Counted from the stretch's first letter, positions 45,178-54,645 are shown. The stretch: 64,000 bases of DNA from Flavobacterium cellulosilyticum (GCF_004349355.1 NZ_SMFK01000016.1:1-64000), one strand, 5' to 3'. Notes: generated from the letters alone by a model not told the origin. Program-made: numbers and translations.

Positions 45178-46059
45178 TTACTGATTATACCCAAAACGTT
45201 TCAACATATTGGCGTTACTTCTCCAGTTTTTGTTGACTTTCACATACAATTCAATATGAATTTGTTTACCGAAAAATTTCTCTAAATCGGCACGAGCTTC
45301 CATTCCTACTTGTTTCAAAGCAGCTCCTTTATGACCAATAATAATTCCTTTTTGGGTTTCACGTTCTACCATAATAAGGGAACGAATTCGGATAATGGTA
45401 TCCGTTTCATTAAATTCTTCAGTTACAATTTCGACAGCATAAGGAATTTCTTTGCTGTAATTCAACAAGATTTTTTCACGAATAGTTTCGTTTACAAAGA
45501 AACGTTCCGGTTTGTCCGTCAATTGATCTTTTGGATAATACGCTGGAGATTCTGGTAACAATGAAATTATTCTTTGAAAAACTTCAGGAACATTGAAATT
45601 CTGCAAAGCGGATATTGGATAAATTTCAGCATTCGGCACTTTCTCTGTCCAAAAGGCCACTTGGGTTTCTAATTGCTCTTGATTAGAATTATCGATTTTG
45701 TTTAGCAATAACAAAACCGGAATTTTTGAATGGATAATTTTATTGAAAAACGCTTCGTCTTTAAGTTCTTGTTCGCCAATTTCAACCATATAAATCAAAA
45801 TATCAGCATCTTCAAAAGCGGATTTCACGAAATTCATCATTGATTCCTGCATTTCATAGGCAGGTTTGATGATTCCAGGAGTATCAGATAAGATCAATTG
45901 AAAATCTTCACCGTTTACAATTCCAAGAATTCTGTGACGGGTAGTTTGCGCTTTTGAAGTAATGATGGACAATCTTTCGCCAACAAAAGCATTCATCAAA
46001 GTCGACTTCCCTACGTTTGGATTTCCGATTATATTTACAAAACCTGCTTTATGTGTCAT
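45178..46059 (-). CDS. era: GTPase Era
   Basis: Binds 16S rRNA and helps 30S maturation. 293 residues from ATG 46059 (MTHKAGFVNIIGNPNVGKST); a GTG six codons upstream is possible but not needed. G motifs: GNPNVGKST, TTRHRI switch, DTPGI, NKID and SALQ. The KH domain is REKILLNYSKEIPYAVEIVT, IIGHKGAALKQVGMEARADL and FFGKQIHIELYVKVNKNWRS. Ends at ...MLKRFGYNQ. Full length and typical. Confidence 0.97.
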   Translation of the reverse strand: MTHKAGFVNIIGNPNVGKSTLMNAFVGERLSIITSKAQTTRHRILGIVNGEDFQLILSDTPGIIKPAYEMQESMMNFVKSAFEDADILIYMVEIGEQELKDEAFFNKIIHSKIPVLLLLNKIDNSNQEQLETQVAFWTEKVPNAEIYPISALQNFNVPEVFQRIISLLPESPAYYPKDQLTDKPERFFVNETIREKILLNYSKEIPYAVEIVTEEFNETDTIIRIRSLIMVERETQKGIIIGHKGAALKQVGMEARADLEKFFGKQIHIELYVKVNKNWRSNANMLKRFGYNQ

Positions 46060-46127
46060 ATTGTATGTTCGTTTCACTTATTTAAAGCCAAAGGATTTTA
46101 ATAAGTATTGCTATTTATTTATTTTTG

Positions 46128-46135
46128 CAAAGGTA
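46128..46135 (-). promoter_or_regulatory. -7 element of era promoter
   Basis: TACCTTTG on the minus strand, 69 bases before the era ATG. No good -33 TTG is seen. Confidence 0.6.
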
Positions 46136-46230
46136 GGTAAATTAACGATTCTATTGAACTTTTCAGTAAATCCATACAGGAGATAAAAAATAGAATTTAA
46201 AAAAATTGTCTTTATTATCATCTTGAATCT

Positions 46231-46260
46231 AAAAATACGTATATTTGCATAAGTATTTTT
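46231..46260 (+). promoter_or_regulatory. cobA promoter overlapped by inverted repeat
   Basis: AAAAATAC (46231-46238) and GTATTTTT (46253-46260) form a perfect 8-bp inverted repeat with a 14-base centre that contains the -7 element TATATTTG (46240-46247). A dimeric repressor binding here would block transcription, so this is a candidate operator. Confidence 0.55.
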
Positions 46261-46287
46261 ACTTAGTTTTGTATAAAATATCCGAAT

Positions 46288-47085
46288 ATGAAAAATTTCA
46301 TTCAACCAAGATTAACAATTGTAGGCGCTGGACCTGGTGATATTGAATTAATTACCATTAAAGCGATTAAAGCATTAGAAAATGCCGATGTCGTTTTGTA
46401 TGATGCCCTGGTAAACGAGGAATTATTGCAGTATGCAACGAAAGCGGAATGTGTTTTTGTTGGAAAACGAATCGGTTGTCATGCTTACAGTCAAGACCAG
46501 ATTAACGACCTTATCGTTTCAAAAGCGAAAAAAATGGGTCATGTGGTGCGACTAAAAGGAGGTGATCCTTTTGTATTTGGAAGAGGGAGCGAAGAAATTG
46601 AATTTGCACAACAATTTGGAATAGAAACTGCGATTGTCCCAGGAATATCCTCCGCATTAGGGGTTCCTGCTTCGAATGGAATTAGCCTTACGCAACGTGG
46701 AATATCTGAGAGTTTTTGGGTAATTACGGGCACAACATCCAACCATAAAATATCAAAAGATGTTCATCTTGCGTCACAATCATCGGCAACCGTAGTGATT
46801 TTGATGGGAATGAATAAACTAGCTGAAATTGTTTCAATTTATCAAAATAATAGAACAGACGATTTAGCAATTGCCATTATTCAAAATGGAACACAAAGCA
46901 CCGAAAAAAAGGTAGTTGGAACCATAAGTAGCATTTCTAAATTAGTTGAAGAACATCAAATTTCGTCACCTGCCATTATTGTTATTGGCGAAGTAGTAAA
47001 ACATTCTTCTCAACTGACTACTTTTAGTCAGGAAGATTTTTCGAATGATGAGTTTGTTCTTCAGAATTTGGATATAATGGTATAA
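46288..47085 (+). CDS. cobA: Uroporphyrinogen-III C-methyltransferase
   Basis: Methylates uroporphyrinogen III twice with SAM to precorrin-2, the branch point to sirohaem and cobalamin. 265 residues, methylase domain only (no CysG fusion). Motifs: LTIVGAGPGDIELITIKAIK, VVLYDALVNEELLQYA, VRLKGGDPFVFGRGSEEIEF, IVPGISSALGVPASNGISLT and SFWVITGTTSNH. It stands alone, so it likely serves sirohaem for sulfite or nitrite reductase encoded elsewhere. The promoter has a candidate operator. Confidence 0.95.
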   Translation: MKNFIQPRLTIVGAGPGDIELITIKAIKALENADVVLYDALVNEELLQYATKAECVFVGKRIGCHAYSQDQINDLIVSKAKKMGHVVRLKGGDPFVFGRGSEEIEFAQQFGIETAIVPGISSALGVPASNGISLTQRGISESFWVITGTTSNHKISKDVHLASQSSATVVILMGMNKLAEIVSIYQNNRTDDLAIAIIQNGTQSTEKKVVGTISSISKLVEEHQISSPAIIVIGEVVKHSSQLTTFSQEDFSNDEFVLQNLDIMV

Positions 47086-47086
47086 T

Positions 47087-47153
47087 TAAAAAAACTGCCA
47101 ATTCGTAAATTAAACACATTGGTACTGTATTACTAATTTCCGAATTTGCAGTT
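47087..47153 (-). terminator. Long hairpin terminator after the GlmU-family gene
   Basis: On the minus strand AACTGC-AATTCG pairs with CGAATT-GCAGTT across a loop of about 35 bases that can itself pair, then a T run follows. It lies 36 bases past the stop at 47189. Confidence 0.65.
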
Positions 47154-47188
47154 AATACTTATGATTTAAATTGAAGTCTTTTATTAAT

Positions 47189-48364
47189 TTAATCCTTTCT
47201 CCATTTTTTAGTTTCCTCAAAAACGTGTTCCAAAATAGCAGCTTCTTTTTCGTCAAAATCAATGTTTCTGCGACTCATTACTAATCGTGCCGTTTCAAAA
47301 GCTTTCTTTGTAATATAAGTTGAAAAACCTGAAGCACCACCCCAAGAGAAACTCGGAACAAAATTACGAGGAAATCCAGTTCCAAAAATATTAGCACTCA
47401 CACCTACAACAGTTCCTGTATTAAACATGGTATTAATTCCGCATTTACTGTGATCTCCCATCATTAAACCACAAAATTGAAGTCCTGTTTTTGCAAAACC
47501 TTCTGTTTCATAACTCCATAACTTCACCTCTTCATAATTATTTTTAAGGTTCGAATTGTTACTATCAGCTCCAATATTACACCATTCGCCAAGAACAGAA
47601 TTCCCTAAGAAACCATCGTGACCTTTATTTGAACAAGCGGATATTACCGAGTTATTTACTTCACCACCAATTTTTGAATACGGGCCAACAGTCGTTGCGC
47701 CATATATTTTTGCAGCCATTTTTACTACTGCTCCTTCGCATAAAGCAAATGGCCCACGAATAACAGAGCCTTCCATAATCTCAGTATTTTTGCCAATGTA
47801 AATTGGACCTGTAGCAGCATTCAAGGTGACAAATTCCAACTTTGCGCCTTCTTCGATAAAGATGTTTTCTTTTGCAATGGTATTGACACTTTTAGGAATC
47901 GGTTGTGATTTTCTATCTTGAGTCAATAGTTCAAAATCTTCACGAATAGCGGCATCATTTTTAGAAAAAATATCCCAAGTATTTTCAACTCGGATACATT
48001 CTCCTTCAAATTCAATGATATCATAGGTGTCAAAATTTACTTCTTCTTGATTTTCATTGGTATAAAATGCAATTACATCATCCCCTTTAAAAATAGCCTG
48101 ATTCACGTTCAAATCACTTACCATTTCTGCTAAAATTTCATTTGGAAGAAAGGAAGCATTGATCATCACATTGTCCTCCATTTCAACCATTGGAAACTTA
48201 TCTGATAAATAATCCTCGGTCAGCGTTGTTGTTGTAGAACCCAATCGCATTTCCCATTTTTGACGAATCGTCATTATTCCAATAAGAATATCAGCAACTG
48301 GTTTTGTAAAAGTAAAAGGCAATAGAGCGTTTCTTGATGGTCCGTCGAAAAGTATATAATTCAT
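47189..48364 (-). CDS. GlmU-family sugar nucleotidyltransferase-like protein
   Basis: 391 residues. N-terminal nucleotidyltransferase-like region (MNYILFDGPSRNALLPFTFT, KPVADILIGIMTIRQKWEMR) and a C-terminal left-handed beta helix of hexapeptides (GPIYIGKNTEIMEGSVIRGP, IYGATTVGPYSKIGGEVNNS, VLGEWCNIGADSNNSNLKNN). This is the Bacteroidota 'GlmU family' protein; whether it has transferase or acetyltransferase activity is uncertain, and the usual pyrophosphorylase loop is not obvious. Start ATG 48364 follows a heptamer repeat. Confidence 0.88.
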   Translation of the reverse strand: MNYILFDGPSRNALLPFTFTKPVADILIGIMTIRQKWEMRLGSTTTTLTEDYLSDKFPMVEMEDNVMINASFLPNEILAEMVSDLNVNQAIFKGDDVIAFYTNENQEEVNFDTYDIIEFEGECIRVENTWDIFSKNDAAIREDFELLTQDRKSQPIPKSVNTIAKENIFIEEGAKLEFVTLNAATGPIYIGKNTEIMEGSVIRGPFALCEGAVVKMAAKIYGATTVGPYSKIGGEVNNSVISACSNKGHDGFLGNSVLGEWCNIGADSNNSNLKNNYEEVKLWSYETEGFAKTGLQFCGLMMGDHSKCGINTMFNTGTVVGVSANIFGTGFPRNFVPSFSWGGASGFSTYITKKAFETARLVMSRRNIDFDEKEAAILEHVFEETKKWRKD

Positions 48365-48405
48365 TTGAGATTTCAGATTTTAGTTTTAGATTTCAGATTT
48401 CAGCT
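48365..48405 (-). repeat. Class B heptamer repeat before the GlmU-family start
   Basis: In gene sense: units CTGAAAT, CTGAAAT, CTAAAAC, TAAAATC, TGAAATC run into CAAATG. The clearest of the start-side repeats. Confidence 0.65.
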
Positions 48406-48473
48406 GTTATTCGACTGAAAAATGAAATTAAAATCACTATTTAATTTTGTCAAAGTTACAAAGTTAATTCCAT

Positions 48474-48500
48474 AAAAAAACTCCCCAAAAATGGAGAGTT
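48474..48500 (-). terminator. Hairpin terminator after rpmE
   Basis: On the minus strand ACTCTCC pairs with GGGGAGT (one U-G pair) around ATTTTT, followed by seven T's. Confidence 0.85.
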
Positions 48501-48526
48501 TCATATAATTGATAAACTGATAAATA

Positions 48527-48778
48527 TTATTTACCGTGTTTAGCGTATTTAGTTTTGAATTTATCGATACGTCCCGCAGTATCAATAAGTTTAGATTTCC
48601 CTGTGTAAAAAGGGTGAGAAGTTCTTGAAATCTCCATTTTTACAACTGGATATTCAACACCATCAACTGTAAGTGTTTCTCTTGTATCTGCAGTAGATTT
48701 AGTAATAAAAACGTCTTCGTTAGACATGTCTTTAAATGCAACTAATCTGTAATTTTCTGGGTGAATTCCTTTTTTCAT
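48527..48778 (-). CDS. rpmE2: 50S ribosomal protein L31, type B (zinc-free)
   Basis: 83 residues. MKKGIHPENYRLVAFKDMSN, the L31 core VKMEISRTSHPFYTGKSKLI and DTAGRIDKFKTKYAKHGK. There are no cysteines, so this is the zinc-independent (C-minus) paralogue that elsewhere replaces the zinc form under zinc limitation. In Flavobacteria it is often the main copy. It has its own promoter and terminator. Confidence 0.95.
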   Translation of the reverse strand: MKKGIHPENYRLVAFKDMSNEDVFITKSTADTRETLTVDGVEYPVVKMEISRTSHPFYTGKSKLIDTAGRIDKFKTKYAKHGK

Positions 48779-48891
48779 CTTTATTTTTATTTATTTTTTG
48801 AGCGTTTTAATTTTGAAGCTTTCTCACTTTACGAAAAAGGTGTAAATGCAACTACTCTTTTTGTTTAAAACTATTTATTATTTTGAGTGTG

Positions 48892-48920
48892 CAAATTTAC
48901 ACTAATTTTTTAATAAACAA
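48892..48920 (-). promoter_or_regulatory. rpmE2 promoter
   Basis: Minus strand TTG (48920-48918), an 18-base spacer and TAAATTTG (48899-48892). Confidence 0.7.
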
Positions 48921-49023
48921 TTCTTTGTATCGCTTTTTTTATATAATTGTAAAAAACGATTTTTATGGGTGAATAAATTGGGAATTACTATATTTGTCAA
49001 TTAATAAATGAACACTTTCAATA

Positions 49024-49551
49024 ATGAATGAAATTATAAAGAAAAACGGGATTTCTTTTGGGATAATTACAGGTGTTGTTGCCGCATTAATCACAGCAAC
49101 AATATACGCTATTGATTTAAATCTCTTTACGGCTTGGTGGGTAACAGTTATTAGTATCACCATTTCTATCACAATCGCAATAGTGCTATTATCTAAAACC
49201 AAGAATGAATTAAATGGTGTTTTTACTTTTAAAGATGCTTTTACAACTTATTTTATTTCTGCAGTTATAGGAATTATGATTTCCGTATCCTTTAGTATTA
49301 TCTTATTCAACGTAATTGACCCGTCAGCTAAAGATGCAGTTAAAGAAATCTCCATAAAATATGCCGTTGGAATGATGGAAAAATTCAACACACCAACAGC
49401 TGCAATTAACGAAGCTGTGAAAAAATTACAAGAAAATGACCAGTTTTCAATTATTGAGCAATTAAAAGGATCTGTATTTAGTATTGTATTTAGTGCTCTT
49501 TTCGGATTATTATTAGCTTTAGTTTTTAAAAGCAAACCTTCTCAAGAATAA
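49024..49551 (+). CDS. DUF4199 membrane protein
   Basis: 175 residues, four membrane helices: GISFGIITGVVAALITATIY, WWVTVISITISITIAIVLLS, FTTYFISAVIGIMISVSFSI and VFSIVFSALFGLLLALVF. DUF4199 is found widely in Flavobacteria directly upstream of the glycosyltransferase that follows here (8 bases away), so the two are an operon. Function unknown. Confidence 0.9.
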   Translation: MNEIIKKNGISFGIITGVVAALITATIYAIDLNLFTAWWVTVISITISITIAIVLLSKTKNELNGVFTFKDAFTTYFISAVIGIMISVSFSIILFNVIDPSAKDAVKEISIKYAVGMMEKFNTPTAAINEAVKKLQENDQFSIIEQLKGSVFSIVFSALFGLLLALVFKSKPSQE

Positions 49552-49559
49552 AATTATAA

Positions 49560-50513
49560 ATGAATTTATCCCTACTTATTCCACTTCTTAACGAAGACGA
49601 ATCATTAAGAGAGCTTTACACTTGGATTGTTTCAGTGATGAAGTCAAAAAACTATTCCTATGAAATCATCTTTTTAGATGATGGAAGCACGGATAAATCT
49701 TGGGCTATAATTGAAGAGCTAGCTGCCGAAAATCCAAATGTAAAGGGCATCCGTTTTATGAGGAATTATGGAAAATCACAAGCCTTACACGCTGGTTTTG
49801 CAAAAGCACAAGGAGACGTGGTGATTACAATGGATGCAGACTTGCAAGATAGTCCTGAGGAAATTCCTGGATTATACGAGATGATTGTAACTCAAAATTA
49901 TGATTTGGTTTCAGGATGGAAAAAGAAACGCTATGATTCTATTATGGCAAAAAACCTGCCTTCAAAATTATTCAATTGGGCTGCTAGAAAAACTTCTGGT
50001 GTTCAATTAAATGATTTTAATTGTGGTTTAAAAGCATATAAAAACGTAGTGATCAAAAATATTGAAGTTTCAGGTGAAATGCACCGATACATTCCTGTTC
50101 TTGCAAAAAACGCAGGTTTTGGCAAAATAGGAGAACAAATAGTCCAACATCAAGCCAGAAAGTACGGAGAAACAAAATTTGGAATGGAACGTTTCATTAA
50201 TGGGTTTCTCGATTTAATAACGATTTGGTTTATTTCTAAATTTGGAAAAAGACCCATGCATCTCTTTGGGGCTTTAGGTTCTTTGATGTTTATCATAGGT
50301 TTTGTTTCAGCTGGATATATAGGGTTTTCAAAATTGTACCACATGTATAATGGCATGCGATATAGCTTAGTAACAGATAATCCTTGGTTTTACATTGCAC
50401 TAACCACAATGATATTAGGCACTCAATTGTTTTTGGCAGGTTTTCTAGGTGAAATCATTCTAAGAACAAAAAACAATGAGAAACGCTATAAAGTTTCAAT
50501 GGAATTAAATTAA
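49560..50513 (+). CDS. Family 2 glycosyltransferase (dolichyl-phosphate mannose synthase type)
   Basis: 317 residues. GT-A domain: SLLIPLLNEDESLRELYTWI, IIFLDDGSTDKSWAIIEELA, GIRFMRNYGKSQALHAGFAK and VVITMDADLQDSPEEIPGLY (DAD metal motif). Two C-terminal membrane helices anchor it (LGSLMFIIGFVSAGYIGFSK, IALTTMILGTQLFLAGFLGE). Likely transfers a sugar to a lipid carrier on the inner membrane for surface glycan assembly. Confidence 0.93.
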   Translation: MNLSLLIPLLNEDESLRELYTWIVSVMKSKNYSYEIIFLDDGSTDKSWAIIEELAAENPNVKGIRFMRNYGKSQALHAGFAKAQGDVVITMDADLQDSPEEIPGLYEMIVTQNYDLVSGWKKKRYDSIMAKNLPSKLFNWAARKTSGVQLNDFNCGLKAYKNVVIKNIEVSGEMHRYIPVLAKNAGFGKIGEQIVQHQARKYGETKFGMERFINGFLDLITIWFISKFGKRPMHLFGALGSLMFIIGFVSAGYIGFSKLYHMYNGMRYSLVTDNPWFYIALTTMILGTQLFLAGFLGEIILRTKNNEKRYKVSMELN

Positions 50514-50556
50514 AGAAACTTGAGGATACAATTTGTGATTTCAATTATTAATAACA

Positions 50557-51012
50557 ATGGAGATAGATGTTATTCAAAATAAAATATTTGAAATAAGAGG
50601 AATCAAAGTAATGTTTGATTTTGACTTGGCTTCTTTATATAATATCGAAACACGTGTTTTAAAACAAGCTGTAAAAAGAAACAGCAACCGGTTCCCCGAA
50701 GATTTCATGTTTAGACTTACTGAGCCTGAGATAAATCAAATGGTACCACAATCTGTGATACCATCAAAAAGCAATCGAGGTGGCGCTTTACCTTTCGCAT
50801 TTACAGAACAAGGGATCGCAATCTTATCTAGCGTATTAAATAGTGAAAAAGCAATTGAACTAACTATTTCAATTATTAGAGCATTTGTAACTTTTAGACA
50901 ATTTTCATTGACTTACAGTGAATTAAAAGAAAGATTTACAGCTATAGAAAGCCAATTCCCGGATATTTACAAAGCCATAAATTACCTAGTTGACAAAGAG
51001 GATGTTTCATAA
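50557..51012 (+). CDS. ORF6N domain protein
   Basis: 151 residues. ORF6N DNA-binding domain: VIQNKIFEIRGIKVMFDFDL, ASLYNIETRVLKQAVKRNSN, RFPEDFMFRLTEPEINQMVP, then LPFAFTEQGIAILSSVLNSE, KAIELTISIIRAFVTFRQF. The domain is common in phage and mobile-element proteins, but here it is a single gene between two housekeeping genes with no phage relatives around. Role is unknown, perhaps domesticated or part of a regulator. Confidence 0.9.
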   Translation: MEIDVIQNKIFEIRGIKVMFDFDLASLYNIETRVLKQAVKRNSNRFPEDFMFRLTEPEINQMVPQSVIPSKSNRGGALPFAFTEQGIAILSSVLNSEKAIELTISIIRAFVTFRQFSLTYSELKERFTAIESQFPDIYKAINYLVDKEDVS

Positions 51013-51079
51013 ACTAACAAGGAAAGAACCCAAATAGGATATAAAAAATAATAAAAAATAACTTTCAAAACGAACCAAG

Positions 51080-52807
51080 ATGGAAATTAAACAAAACATT
51101 TTAGACGCAGTAAACGAATGGCTTACTCCTACTTTTGACGCAGCAACACAAAAAGCAATTGAAGAAATGATGACTTCTTCACCAAAAGATCTTGAAGAAA
51201 GTTTTTATAAAAACTTAGAATTCGGAACTGGCGGAATGCGAGGTATCATGGGAGCTGGAAATAATCGAATTAATAAATACACGCTTGGAAAAAGCACACA
51301 AGGACTTTCGGATTATTTGCACATTGCATTCCCTAAGCAACCTTTAAAAGCAGTAATTGCCTTTGACTGTCGCCATAACAGTAAATCATTAGCAAAAGTG
51401 GTTGCCGATGTTTTCTCGGCAAATGGAATAGAAGTGTATTTGTTTTCTGATTTGAGACCCACACCAGAATTGTCTTTTGCACTTAAATATTTAGGTTGCC
51501 AATGTGGAATAGTTTTAACAGCTTCTCACAATCCACCGGAATACAATGGTTACAAAGTATACTGGGAAGATGGCGGACAAATCGTTCCTCCGCAAGACGG
51601 AGCCATTATTGACACTATTGAAAACCTAAATTACAACCAAATCAAGTTTGACGCAAACGAAGATTTGATACATTACATCGACACTGATGTTGATCAAGCT
51701 TTCATAAAATCAACAATCGAAAATGCAAGTTTTGGAACTTCGCAAGAAGCCAAAGACAATCTTAATATAGTATTCACTTCATTACACGGAACTTCAATTA
51801 CATTAGTTCCCGATACTTTTGCTCAAGCTGGATATAAAAACGTGAACATTGTTGAAGAACAAAGAGTTCCAAATGGCGATTTCCCAACGGTAAAATCTCC
51901 AAATCCAGAAGAACCAGAAGCATTAGCTATGGCAATGGCATTGGCAGACAAAACCAATTCTGATATCGTTATTGGAACCGACCCTGATTGCGATCGTTTA
52001 GGTGTAGCTGTTCGCAATAATGAAGGAAAAATGACTTTGTTAAACGGAAATCAAACTATGATTTTAATGACTGCATTTTTATTAAAAGAATGGAAAAAAG
52101 CGGGAAAAATCAATGGCAATCAATTTGTAGGATCTACAATTGTTTCTACTCCTATGATTGCTGAATTGGCATCTGCTTATGGAGTTGGTTTCAAAGTAGG
52201 TTTAACTGGTTTCAAATGGATTGCCAAAATGATTAAAGATTTCCCAGAACAAGAATTCATTGGCGGAGGTGAAGAAAGTTTTGGATACATGGTTGGAGAC
52301 GCTGTTCGTGATAAGGATGCTGTGGCAGCTACTTTATTGATTTGCGAAATGGCGGCTCAAGCAAAAGCACAAGGCAGCACTGTGTACAAAGAATTATTAC
52401 AATTATATGTAGAGCATGGTTTTTATAAAGAACACTTGATTTCTATTACTAAAAAAGGAATGGAAGGATTAGCTGAAATCAATCAAATGATGGTTACCAT
52501 GCGTAACAATCCTGTGAAAGAAATTAATGGCCAACGTGTAATTATGTTAGAAGATTACAAATCATCTGTAGCTAAAAATTTACTTACTGGCGAGGAAGAA
52601 ACGATGGACATGCCAAAAGCAGATGTATTGATTTATTATACTGAAGATGGTTCTAAAATTTGTGCAAGACCAAGCGGAACTGAGCCAAAAATTAAATTCT
52701 ACATTAGTGTTAATGCTGAATTGGATAGTGTTGAAAATTTCACTAAAGTAGAAAATCAATTAAATGAAAAAATTAAAAATATTATTGCTTCAATGCAATT
52801 GAACTAA
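51080..52807 (+). CDS. Phosphoglucomutase / phosphomannomutase family
   Basis: 575 residues, PgcA-like. Active-site serine loop IVLTASHNPPEYNGYKVYWE, metal loop IVIGTDPDCDRLGVAVRNN, sugar-specificity loop FIGGGEESFGYMVGDAVRDK and phosphate-binding tail ICARPSGTEPKIKFYISVNA. All four are intact. Interconverts glucose 1- and 6-phosphate or related sugars for glycan and nucleotide-sugar synthesis. Its stop overlaps by one base the ATG of the ABC transporter gene, so the two are coupled. Confidence 0.94.
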   Translation: MEIKQNILDAVNEWLTPTFDAATQKAIEEMMTSSPKDLEESFYKNLEFGTGGMRGIMGAGNNRINKYTLGKSTQGLSDYLHIAFPKQPLKAVIAFDCRHNSKSLAKVVADVFSANGIEVYLFSDLRPTPELSFALKYLGCQCGIVLTASHNPPEYNGYKVYWEDGGQIVPPQDGAIIDTIENLNYNQIKFDANEDLIHYIDTDVDQAFIKSTIENASFGTSQEAKDNLNIVFTSLHGTSITLVPDTFAQAGYKNVNIVEEQRVPNGDFPTVKSPNPEEPEALAMAMALADKTNSDIVIGTDPDCDRLGVAVRNNEGKMTLLNGNQTMILMTAFLLKEWKKAGKINGNQFVGSTIVSTPMIAELASAYGVGFKVGLTGFKWIAKMIKDFPEQEFIGGGEESFGYMVGDAVRDKDAVAATLLICEMAAQAKAQGSTVYKELLQLYVEHGFYKEHLISITKKGMEGLAEINQMMVTMRNNPVKEINGQRVIMLEDYKSSVAKNLLTGEEETMDMPKADVLIYYTEDGSKICARPSGTEPKIKFYISVNAELDSVENFTKVENQLNEKIKNIIASMQLN

Positions 52808-54636
52808 TGGATAAAAACTTAATAAAATTACTTCCCTATACTAAACCGTATAAATCACATATTATTTGGAATGTGATTTATAATATTTTATATGCCTTAT
52901 TTAGCACTATTTCAATGTTAACTATTTTCCCAGTTCTTGAAGTTCTTTTTGGCAAAACCAAAACAATACTAAAAGAACCGATATATACGGGAATAGGAAA
53001 TTTAAAGGAATTTGGTTCCGATTTTTTTTATTATAAAATTTCAGAATTAACAAAAGAAAATAACATTCAAGTAGTTCTTATGTTTGTTGTTTTAATGGTA
53101 ATCATTACTTTTTTATTCAAAAACTTGTTTAACTATCTCGCTTCACACCATATCATGCATTTAAAAAATGGTGTTTTAAGAGATTTGAGAAAATCAATGT
53201 ATGATAAAATTGTAGAGTTACCTATCTCCTATTATTCCGAAAAAAGAAAAGGAGATATTATGGCGCGAATGCTTGGTGATGTCAATGAAGTACAAAACTC
53301 CTTTTTCTCTATATTAGAATTAGTTGTAAAAGAACCATTGACAATTATTTTCGCATTAGTAACCATGTTTATAATAAGCACAAAACTCACTTTATTTGTT
53401 TTGATTTTTATGCCAATATCGGGATATATCATTTCAAAAGTAGCCAAAAACCTAAGAGCGAAATCGCTACAGGCTCAAAATGAAAGTGGCTTCCTGATAT
53501 CTATCGTAGACGAAACTTTAGGAGGTTTGAAAGTCATTAAAAGCTATAATGCTGAAACAAATTTCAAAGGCAGGTTTAACAATTCAGTAACCCGATTATT
53601 GAATTTAACCAATAGCATAGGGAGTAAAAATAATTTGGCAACTCCTCTAAGTGAATTTTTAGGTGTCACCACAATTGCAATCTTACTTTTTTATGGAGGA
53701 AACTTAGTTTTAGTAGATAAAACGCTAGAGGGTGCAGCCTTTATTGTGTATCTGACTTTAGCTTTCAATATTCTTACTCCAGCAAAAGCGATTTCTAAAG
53801 CTTCCTATTCCGTAAAAAACGGACTTGCCGCTGCAGAACGTGTTTTTGAAGTTCTAGAAGTTGAAAATGAAATTACTTCAAAAGAAAATGCTATTAAAAA
53901 AAATACTTTTGAAGATACTATTTCCATAAAAAACATCAATTTTAAATACGAGAAAGAAGCTGTTTTAAAAGATTTTTCTCTTGAAGTTAAAAAAGGCCAA
54001 ACTGTGGCACTTGTAGGTCAGTCCGGAAGTGGAAAAAGTACCATTGCCAACTTATTAACTCGTTTTTATGATGTAAACGAAGGCACTATCACTATTGATT
54101 CTGTCAATATTAAAGATATGAACTTACAATCGCTTCGAGGATTGATGGGATTAGTAACACAAGACAGCATCTTATTTAACGACTCGATAAAAGCCAATAT
54201 TTCATTAGGAAAAGACGACGCAACCGATGATGAAATTATTGAAGCTTTAAAAATAGCCAATGCTTATGAATTTGTAAAAGATTTACCTTTAGGAATTCAC
54301 ACTAATATTGGCGATAGTGGAAACAAGCTTTCAGGTGGTCAAAAACAAAGATTATCAATTGCAAGAGCAGTTTTGAAAAATCCACCAATAATGATTTTGG
54401 ACGAAGCCACATCAGCATTGGACACTGAAAGCGAAAAATTTGTGCAAGTGGCCTTGGAAAACATGATGCAAAACAGAACTTCGATTGTAATTGCACACCG
54501 TCTTTCGACCATTCAAAAAGCGGACCTGATTGTGGTAATGCAAAAAGGTAAAATTGTAGAACAAGGAACTCACGACGAATTAATTACTTTAAATGGCACT
54601 TATAATAAATTAGTGACTTTACAATCTTTTGAATAA
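52807..54636 (+). CDS. MsbA-like ABC exporter (permease-ATPase half transporter)
   Basis: 609 residues. Six membrane helices in the first 330, then the ATPase: Walker A VALVGQSGSGKSTIANLLTR, signature KLSGGQKQRLSIARAVLKNP, Walker B PIMILDEATSALDTESEKF and H-loop IVIAHRLSTIQKADLIVVMQ. Homodimeric half-transporter of the lipid A/lipopeptide type; sits in an operon with a sugar mutase, next to a glycosyltransferase, so a role in envelope glycolipid export fits. Confidence 0.94.
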   Translation: MDKNLIKLLPYTKPYKSHIIWNVIYNILYALFSTISMLTIFPVLEVLFGKTKTILKEPIYTGIGNLKEFGSDFFYYKISELTKENNIQVVLMFVVLMVIITFLFKNLFNYLASHHIMHLKNGVLRDLRKSMYDKIVELPISYYSEKRKGDIMARMLGDVNEVQNSFFSILELVVKEPLTIIFALVTMFIISTKLTLFVLIFMPISGYIISKVAKNLRAKSLQAQNESGFLISIVDETLGGLKVIKSYNAETNFKGRFNNSVTRLLNLTNSIGSKNNLATPLSEFLGVTTIAILLFYGGNLVLVDKTLEGAAFIVYLTLAFNILTPAKAISKASYSVKNGLAAAERVFEVLEVENEITSKENAIKKNTFEDTISIKNINFKYEKEAVLKDFSLEVKKGQTVALVGQSGSGKSTIANLLTRFYDVNEGTITIDSVNIKDMNLQSLRGLMGLVTQDSILFNDSIKANISLGKDDATDDEIIEALKIANAYEFVKDLPLGIHTNIGDSGNKLSGGQKQRLSIARAVLKNPPIMILDEATSALDTESEKFVQVALENMMQNRTSIVIAHRLSTIQKADLIVVMQKGKIVEQGTHDELITLNGTYNKLVTLQSFE

Positions 54637-54645
54637 AAATAAAAA

